Of a stretch of 11,999 bases of DNA, positions 1-4,827 are shown in pieces. The position numbers and the translations under genes are program-made. This DNA comes from an uncultured Ruminococcus sp. Lineage in GTDB: Bacteria > Bacillota > Clostridia > Oscillospirales > Ruminococcaceae. The stretch lies in contig CADBQZ010000205.1 of assembly GCA_902796865.1 (NCBI GenBank), positions 1 through 11,999 on the forward strand, written 5' to 3'. Position 1 is the stretch's first letter. Every line of letters begins with the position of its first letter. The notes under the pieces were generated by a model. The model made no database searches. It had not been told where the DNA came from and saw nothing but the letters and a program-made list of their open reading frames with translations.

Positions 1-737
1 CAGTGAATAAAATACTTTTCAGCGGAGAAGTAATGCCTTTAAAGCATCTTAACGAATGGAGAAAGCATATACCTGATGCTTTATATGTAAACCTTTATGG
101 ACCTACCGAGATAACCTGCAACTGTACCTATCATATACTCAAGAAGGACAAGGATTATTCAGAAGGTATACCGATAGGAAAACACTTCCCTAATGAAGAT
201 GTTTTTCTGCTTAATGATAATAATGAGCGCATTACAGAAAAAGGCAAGACAGGAATGATCGTCGTAAGAGGTACTGCGCTTGCGCTCGGATACTACAAGC
301 TTCCCGAAAAAAATGAAGAATGCTTTGTACAAAATCCGCTGAACAAATGCTACCCTGAACTTATATACAAAACCGGAGATCTTGGATTTTTCGATGAGAA
401 CGGTGACCTCAGATTCTGCGGCAGAGCAGATTTCCAGGTAAAGCATATGGGCCACAGGATAGAGCTTGAAGAAATAGAAAGAGCTATGTCTGCTATCGAC
501 GGCGTTGAAAGATGCTTCTGCGATTTCGATGAAAAGAAGCAGAAACTCAAAGGCTACTATGTAGGAAGCATAGAAAAAAGCGAACTTCATAAAATAATGC
601 GTGAAACAATGCCTGTATTTATGGTCCCGGGACTTTTAAGACAGGTAGATGAAATGATACTTACAAAAAACGGTAAGATAGACAGAAAGAAAACCGCTCA
701 GCTGATAGGAGGTCAGAATGGAAAAAAAGATACTTGA
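1..737 (+). CDS. Amino-acid adenylation enzyme, DltA-like (C-terminal part; 5' end outside window)
   Basis: This is the C-terminal 244 residues of an ANL-superfamily adenylating enzyme, open at the left edge; the first full codon is at base 3 and the GTG there is an internal Val codon. Such enzymes make an aminoacyl-AMP and load it onto a carrier protein. Visible core motifs, numbered in the fragment: YGPTE (32-36, A5), YKTGDLG (122-128, A7), GRADFQVKHMGHRIELEEIE (140-159, A8 hinge) and NGKIDR (223-228, A10, with catalytic Lys225). The protein ends soon after A10, so there is no fused carrier domain, which fits a stand-alone DltA-type ligase. The segment ILFSGE (4-9) aligns by eye with FLFCGE of DltA, so the Cys that favours D-Ala there is Ser here. 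The substrate is therefore uncertain. The 3' end overlaps the decarboxylase gene by 20 bases, and the carrier protein gene is two genes downstream. The adenylation family is secure; the substrate is not. Confidence 0.9.
   Translation, partial: VNKILFSGEVMPLKHLNEWRKHIPDALYVNLYGPTEITCNCTYHILKKDKDYSEGIPIGKHFPNEDVFLLNDNNERITEKGKTGMIVVRGTALALGYYKLPEKNEECFVQNPLNKCYPELIYKTGDLGFFDENGDLRFCGRADFQVKHMGHRIELEEIERAMSAIDGVERCFCDFDEKKQKLKGYYVGSIEKSELHKIMRETMPVFMVPGLLRQVDEMILTKNGKIDRKKTAQLIGGQNGKKDT
707..712 (+). promoter_or_regulatory. Ribosome binding site of the PLP decarboxylase
   Basis: A perfect AGGAGG lies 5 bases before the ATG at 718, inside the last codons of the adenylation gene. It fixes the decarboxylase start and shows the 20-base gene overlap is real, with translational coupling likely. 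Confidence 0.8.
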
Positions 738-1908
738 CCGGCTGATAAATGATAATAAAAATGCTTTCTATGTTTTCGATTCCGATAAATTAAAAGAACG
801 TATAGGATTCTTACGAAAACATCTCCCGGAAGATGTTGAGCTTTGTTATGCGGTAAAAGCGAACCCTTTTATCTCAAAAGAGCTTGAAGACATCGTTGAA
901 CGCTTTGAGATATGCTCTCCGGGTGAAGCCGATATATGCTGTGAACTTGAAATAGACAGCAGTAAAATGGTCATATCCGGCGTATATAAAACCCCGGAAG
1001 TCATTGAAGAAATGGTAAGAAAAGCTGATTTTTCCGGTATTTTCACGGCAGAGTCTCTTACACAGTACAGACAGCTTTGTGAGCTTTCCGAACGATACGA
1101 TCAGAAACTTACAGTATTGCTCCGTCTTACAAATGACAGTCAGTTCGGAATGAATGACGAAGATATAATTGATATTATAAGCAAAAGGACCGAATACAAA
1201 AACATATATATAAAAGGCATACAGTATTTTTCGGGCACACAGAAGACATCAATAAAAAGATTCAAACGTGAACTTGAACAGCTCGATAAATTTCTCATCA
1301 AACTTCATGAGGAATACGGCTTTGATGCTGATGAGCTTGAATACGGCACCGGGTTCCCTGTTTCATATTTTGAAGGCGAAAATTCAGATGATTCTGAGCT
1401 TATTGACGGCTTTTCAGAGCTACTCAAAAATATGACGTATAAAGCAAATATCGTTCTGGAGCTTGGAAGAAGCATTGCTGCCTGCTGCGGAACATATTAT
1501 ACACATATCGTTGACATAAAACAGAATAAGGGCATAAATTATGCTCTTATCGACGGAGGTATGCACCATATTGTATATTTCGGTCAGCATATGGCAATGA
1601 AAAAACCTTATTTTTCAATTGTTGGCAAAGAAATAAACGATGATGATAAACTTTGGACAATATGCGGTTCATTGTGTTCTATGAATGATATTGTCGTAAA
1701 GCAGGTACCTTTGGCTGATATTGAGATAGGTGATGTTCTTTGTTTTGAAAATACCGGTGCATATTGTATGACCGAAGGTATTTCTCTCCTTCTGAGTCGT
1801 GATATTCCCGGCATATATATAGTAAGAAACGAAAACGAGCTTTACAAAGTCCGTGATTCGTTTGAAACAAAAAATATAAATACACCCAAATACGAAAGGA
1901 TATGTTAA
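718..1908 (+). CDS. Fold-type III PLP-dependent decarboxylase, BtrK-like
   Basis: A 396-residue alanine-racemase-fold enzyme of the Orn/Lys/DAP decarboxylase superfamily. An N-terminal PLP barrel carries the Schiff-base lysine in YAVKAN (Lys47), the ICSPGE segment (65-70) and GIQYFSGTQ (167-175); a glycine-rich phosphate-binding loop follows at 210-213 (GTGF, where relatives have GGGF), then ELGRS (248-252). The C-terminal beta domain has DGGMHH (279-284), CGSLCS (316-321) and NTGAY (345-349). From memory, GTQ, DGGMHH and GAY match BtrK, which decarboxylates glutamyl-S-carrier protein to GABA-S-carrier protein. The usual HxGS motif reads FSGT, so the His that stacks on PLP is Phe171. The Cys-Asp pair of ornithine decarboxylase reads Cys320-Ser321, so a basic side chain is unlikely to be bound in the usual way. 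Lying between an adenylation gene and a carrier gene, it probably acts on a carrier-linked amino acid or supplies the ligase's substrate. A racemase or DAP decarboxylase role is a less likely alternative. Confidence 0.85.
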   Translation: MEKKILDRLINDNKNAFYVFDSDKLKERIGFLRKHLPEDVELCYAVKANPFISKELEDIVERFEICSPGEADICCELEIDSSKMVISGVYKTPEVIEEMVRKADFSGIFTAESLTQYRQLCELSERYDQKLTVLLRLTNDSQFGMNDEDIIDIISKRTEYKNIYIKGIQYFSGTQKTSIKRFKRELEQLDKFLIKLHEEYGFDADELEYGTGFPVSYFEGENSDDSELIDGFSELLKNMTYKANIVLELGRSIAACCGTYYTHIVDIKQNKGINYALIDGGMHHIVYFGQHMAMKKPYFSIVGKEINDDDKLWTICGSLCSMNDIVVKQVPLADIEIGDVLCFENTGAYCMTEGISLLLSRDIPGIYIVRNENELYKVRDSFETKNINTPKYERIC

Positions 1909-1910
1909 AA

Positions 1911-2138
1911 ATGGAAAGACTTATCGAAATTTTAGAAGACATCCAGCCTGATGTTGATTACAAAAACTGTGAAGATCTTATTGATGCACATCATCTTGAT
2001 TCACTCGCTATAATCTCGCTTATAGCTGAACTTGAAGATGAATTTGATGTTACTATCCCTGCTGTTGAGATAATCCCTGATAATTTCAATTCAGCAGAAA
2101 GAATAATGAAAATGATAGAGCGTCTTCAGGAGGACTAA
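1911..2138 (+). CDS. Acyl carrier protein, DltC/ACP-like
   Basis: A 75-residue acidic carrier protein of typical size. The phosphopantetheine attachment serine is Ser31 in HHLDSLAI, the DSL motif at the start of helix 2, followed by the acidic recognition helix SLIAELEDEFDV. It would hold the activated amino acid as a thioester for the adenylation enzyme upstream and deliver it to the MBOAT downstream. It has DSL, as in fatty-acid and polyketide carriers, where DltC usually has DSF. An in-frame ATG at 1902 would give 78 residues and overlap the decarboxylase stop by 7 bases, but the only Shine-Dalgarno-like run (AAAGGA, 1895-1900) ends one base before it and ten before 1911, so 1911 is preferred. 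No phosphopantetheinyl transferase is visible in the window; the genome must supply one. Confidence 0.88.
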   Translation: MERLIEILEDIQPDVDYKNCEDLIDAHHLDSLAIISLIAELEDEFDVTIPAVEIIPDNFNSAERIMKMIERLQED

Positions 2139-2141
2139 AAT

Positions 2142-3767
2142 ATGACATTGGAATCCTTGCTTTTAGCTGGTAAAGGCAAGTCACTGACATCATTTTTTTC
2201 ACTGTCATATCTGTTGGTCGTTTTGCCTTTTTCGGTGGGATTATATGCCATAACCCCCAAAAAATGGAAAAAATATTCACTTCTGTTTTTGAGTTATCTT
2301 TTCTTTTGGCTCATTAGCGGAAGCCTGATAGTTTATCTTTTCATAACTACCCTATCCATACATTATCTTGCTATATGGATAGACCGGCTAAACGGACAGC
2401 AAAAACTTGCAGCCGCAGGGCTTGGAAAAGATGAAAGAAAAATAGTCAAGCAGGAATTTCTCACAAAAAAACGTATGATAGTATTCCTCGGTGTGGTAAT
2501 ACACATCGGAATGATACTTGTACTCAAATATTCGGCGTTCTTTACAACGAATATAAATACTATTTTTAAGACGTTTGGCATAGGAATAACGCTTCAGATA
2601 CCAAAATATCTTATGCCTATAGGTATATCTTTCTTTACCATGCAGGCACTTTCCTATATAATCGACGTTTACCGTGGAGTTATAAAGGCTGATGATAACC
2701 TCGGAAGGCTCGCATTGTTTATAAGCTTTTTCCCGCAGATCGTGGAAGGTCCTATCTGCCGATACAGTCAGACCGCTGATCAGCTCTGGAATGCAAAACA
2801 GATAACCTATAAAAATCTCTCTTACGGCGCTCAGCGGATCCTTTACGGTGCGCTGAAAAAATATGTGGTCGCTGACAGACTTAATCTGCTTGTTAAAAAT
2901 GTCTTTGACCAGAAACAAGAATACTCAGGACCGATCGTTGCTTTTGCAGCTATTTGCTACACTATACAGCTCTATATGGACTTTTCGGGTTCGATGGATG
3001 CTGTTACAGGTACGGCACAGATATTCGGCATAACAATGCCCGAAAACTTTGCAAGACCGTTTTTCTCAAAGACTATATCAGAATTCTGGCAAAGATGGCA
3101 TATCAGCCTCGGTGCGTGGTTCAGAGATTATATTTTCTATCCGGTAACCACCTCGAAACGTATGAAGAAGATAACCTCCGCTTCACGAAAGAAGATCGGA
3201 AACCACTACGGACCTCTTCTTGCCGGAAGCGTGGCGTTGTTCTGCGTATGGTTCAGTAATGGTTTGTGGCATGGTTCTGCATGGAGCTACATCTTCTTCG
3301 GAATGTATCACTTTGTACTGATACTTACAGGAAATATGATGGGACCTATCGTAAAAAAATTCAATGCAAAGTTCCACATCAATCCGCAAAGTGCCATATA
3401 CAAAGGCTTACAGATATTCCGTACAGTTATCCTTGTAATTATCGGTGAGCTGTTTTTCCGTGCAAAGGGTCTTAAAGCAGGTCTTAAACTATTCAAAAAA
3501 ATGGTTACAGACTTTTCGCTCCCGGATCTCAGCAAGCTTGAGCTTGGCATAGATAAGTATGATCTTATAATAGTTGCTGTTGTACTTGCAATAATCCTGT
3601 TTGTAAGTATCCTCAACGAAAAGGGCATCTGTGTAAGAGATTCGCTTTCAAAAAAGCCTACAGCAGTACGCTGGCTCGTTTTCTATGGACTTATACTCCT
3701 TATAATCGTATGCGGAGCATATGGATTCGGCTATAAGCCTGTTGATCCAATATATGCTAAATTCTAG
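2142..3767 (+). CDS. Membrane-bound O-acyltransferase (MBOAT), DltB/AlgI-like
   Basis: A 541-residue polytopic membrane protein of the MBOAT family, which moves an acyl group from a cytoplasmic donor across the membrane to a hydroxyl on a surface or secreted polymer. Family landmarks: MPIGISFFTMQALSYIIDVY (158-177), QLYMDFSGSMD (276-286), FWQRWHISLGAWFRDYIFYP (315-334, with His320), and NGLWHGSAW (373-381), where His377 is the invariant MBOAT histidine in the central funnel. The C-terminal hydrophobic stretch (511-529) and the ending near DPIYAKF recall AlgI/PatA proteins. Length is somewhat above DltB and close to AlgI. AGGAGG at 2128-2133, inside the ACP gene, sits 8 bases before this ATG, and only 3 bases separate the two genes. 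Placement after a carrier protein gene suggests that the donor is the carrier thioester, as for DltB-DltC. The acceptor polymer is unknown. Confidence 0.92.
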   Translation: MTLESLLLAGKGKSLTSFFSLSYLLVVLPFSVGLYAITPKKWKKYSLLFLSYLFFWLISGSLIVYLFITTLSIHYLAIWIDRLNGQQKLAAAGLGKDERKIVKQEFLTKKRMIVFLGVVIHIGMILVLKYSAFFTTNINTIFKTFGIGITLQIPKYLMPIGISFFTMQALSYIIDVYRGVIKADDNLGRLALFISFFPQIVEGPICRYSQTADQLWNAKQITYKNLSYGAQRILYGALKKYVVADRLNLLVKNVFDQKQEYSGPIVAFAAICYTIQLYMDFSGSMDAVTGTAQIFGITMPENFARPFFSKTISEFWQRWHISLGAWFRDYIFYPVTTSKRMKKITSASRKKIGNHYGPLLAGSVALFCVWFSNGLWHGSAWSYIFFGMYHFVLILTGNMMGPIVKKFNAKFHINPQSAIYKGLQIFRTVILVIIGELFFRAKGLKAGLKLFKKMVTDFSLPDLSKLELGIDKYDLIIVAVVLAIILFVSILNEKGICVRDSLSKKPTAVRWLVFYGLILLIIVCGAYGFGYKPVDPIYAKF

Positions 3768-3771
3768 GAGG
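3766..3771 (+). promoter_or_regulatory. Ribosome binding site deciding the SGNH gene start
   Basis: AGGAGG overlaps the MBOAT stop codon (TAG, 3765-3767) and lies 8 bases before the ATG at 3780. A longer reading frame could begin with the GTG at 3771, but that codon overlaps the Shine-Dalgarno itself and cannot be the start. Confidence 0.8.
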
Positions 3772-3779
3772 TGTATGTC

Positions 3780-4766
3780 ATGAAAAGCTTTTTTAAACAC
3801 GCTTTGAGGATCCTGATATTTAGTCTGATACTCTTTATAATACTGTTTGTACTGTCTGGAATAATGACACCAAAGTCAAACAATAAAGATGACGGTATGT
3901 ATGACGAACTTGCAAACGGCGTACTAAGCGAACCTGAAAACACTCTTGATGTTCTGTTTATAGGCGACAGTGAGGTTTATTCAGGCATTATGCCGATAAA
4001 ACTTTGGAAATATCATGGTATAACCTCTTATGATTGCAGTACTTCAGGTCAGCAATTGGCATATTCACTGGAATTTCTCCATAATACGCTTATATCGCAA
4101 TCGCCGAAACTTGTTATAATGGAAACAAATGCTTTTTATAGAAAGCTTTCATTTGATGATTCCATAATATACAAAGCCGGTATGATACTTCCAGTTTTCA
4201 AATATCACGATCGTTGGAAGCATCTGCATCTTAACGATTTTAATATTAATGCGGAAATAGAGTATAATTATAACGATACAAACAAAGGTTATAAATTCGT
4301 CGGTAAAGCCAATCCGGCAGATGATTCAAAATATATGACTGCTTCTAAAAATGTAAAAGAAATAACATCAAGGAATAAATCATATATTAAAGATATCAAA
4401 AAATTCTGCGATCAGAATGATACTGAACTCGTATTTCTTAGTACGCCAAGCACAAAAAACTGGAATTACGAAAAGCATAACGGAGTTCAGGAGCTTGCTG
4501 ATGAGCTCGGTGTTAAATTCATTGATATGAATACATTTGCCGATGATCTTGAGATCGACTGGAGCAAAGACACATACGATCAAGGCGACCATATGAATTA
4601 TTATGGTGCTACTAAGGTAACAAATTATCTTGGCGATTACTTTGAAGAACTTGGTATTTTCACAAGTCATAAAGATGATAAAAAATACAGTTCATGGGAC
4701 GAAAGTACTAAAAAGTTCTATGAAATGCTTGCAAGACATCTTGATCCAAAAGATTATGAGGACTGA
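3780..4766 (+). CDS. Membrane-anchored SGNH-fold protein, DltD/AlgX-like
   Basis: A 328-residue protein with one N-terminal membrane helix (about 8-27, after a basic start MKSFFKH) and an extracytoplasmic SGNH/GDSL-type domain. Block I is LFIGDSEVYSG (60-70) with nucleophile Ser64; GQQ follows at 90-92; a C-terminal DQGDHMNYYGA (267-277) supplies His271. Spacing is DxxxH or DH, not the textbook DxxH, so the acid partner is unclear. SGNH proteins next to MBOATs (DltD, AlgX, AlgJ, PatB) help transfer the acyl group to, or bind, the polymer outside the membrane. By position this is the last step of the operon. It is shorter than typical DltD (about 400 residues), and the match is to the SGNH fold in general more than to DltD. 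Its stop codon lies inside the terminator stem. Confidence 0.82.
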   Translation: MKSFFKHALRILIFSLILFIILFVLSGIMTPKSNNKDDGMYDELANGVLSEPENTLDVLFIGDSEVYSGIMPIKLWKYHGITSYDCSTSGQQLAYSLEFLHNTLISQSPKLVIMETNAFYRKLSFDDSIIYKAGMILPVFKYHDRWKHLHLNDFNINAEIEYNYNDTNKGYKFVGKANPADDSKYMTASKNVKEITSRNKSYIKDIKKFCDQNDTELVFLSTPSTKNWNYEKHNGVQELADELGVKFIDMNTFADDLEIDWSKDTYDQGDHMNYYGATKVTNYLGDYFEELGIFTSHKDDKKYSSWDESTKKFYEMLARHLDPKDYED

Positions 4767-4786
4767 TTATCAGTCCTCATTTTTTA
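4756..4786 (+). terminator. Rho-independent terminator of the acyl-transfer operon
   Basis: Arms 4756-4766 and 4770-4780 form a perfect 11-bp stem (ATGAGGACTGA / TCAGTCCTCAT) with a 3-base loop, followed by a T run at 4780-4785. The left arm includes the last codons and the stop codon of the SGNH gene, so it ends the operon with no 3' untranslated space. Confidence 0.85.
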
Positions 4787-4789
4787 TGC

Positions 4790-4827
4790 ATAAAATAAAG
4801 CCGCACTATAAGGCGGCTTTATTTTAT
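4790..4827. terminator. Bidirectional terminator between convergent genes
   Basis: Arms 4790-4804 and 4813-4827 pair over 15 bp around a GCCGC/GCGGC core with an 8-base loop. The A/T-rich outer part of the stem gives a U-rich 3' side on either strand. It begins 3 bases after the T run of the previous terminator and stops one base before the cellulase stop codon at 4828, so it can end the - strand tex-cellulase transcript and back up the + strand terminator. Confidence 0.82.

Noticed and set aside
3..5. GTG as a start codon of the first gene
   Set aside because: It lies in the middle of a conserved adenylation fold just before the SGE motif, with no ribosome binding site visible. The gene clearly continues to the left of the window.
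718..1908. Diaminopimelate decarboxylase (lysA) or ornithine decarboxylase naming
   Set aside because: The fold is shared, but the HxGS and Cys-Asp substrate motifs are replaced, and the context is a carrier-protein operon, so a lysine or polyamine gene name would mislead.
1902..1910. Earlier ATG for the carrier protein
   Set aside because: The Shine-Dalgarno-like AAAGGA ends one base before this ATG, too close for initiation; the ATG at 1911 is better spaced, though its ten-base gap is slightly long.
2388..2918. A 176-codon open frame on the - strand inside the MBOAT gene
   Set aside because: It is antisense to a strongly conserved membrane protein, has no recognisable domain or ribosome binding site, and arises from the codon use of the real gene.
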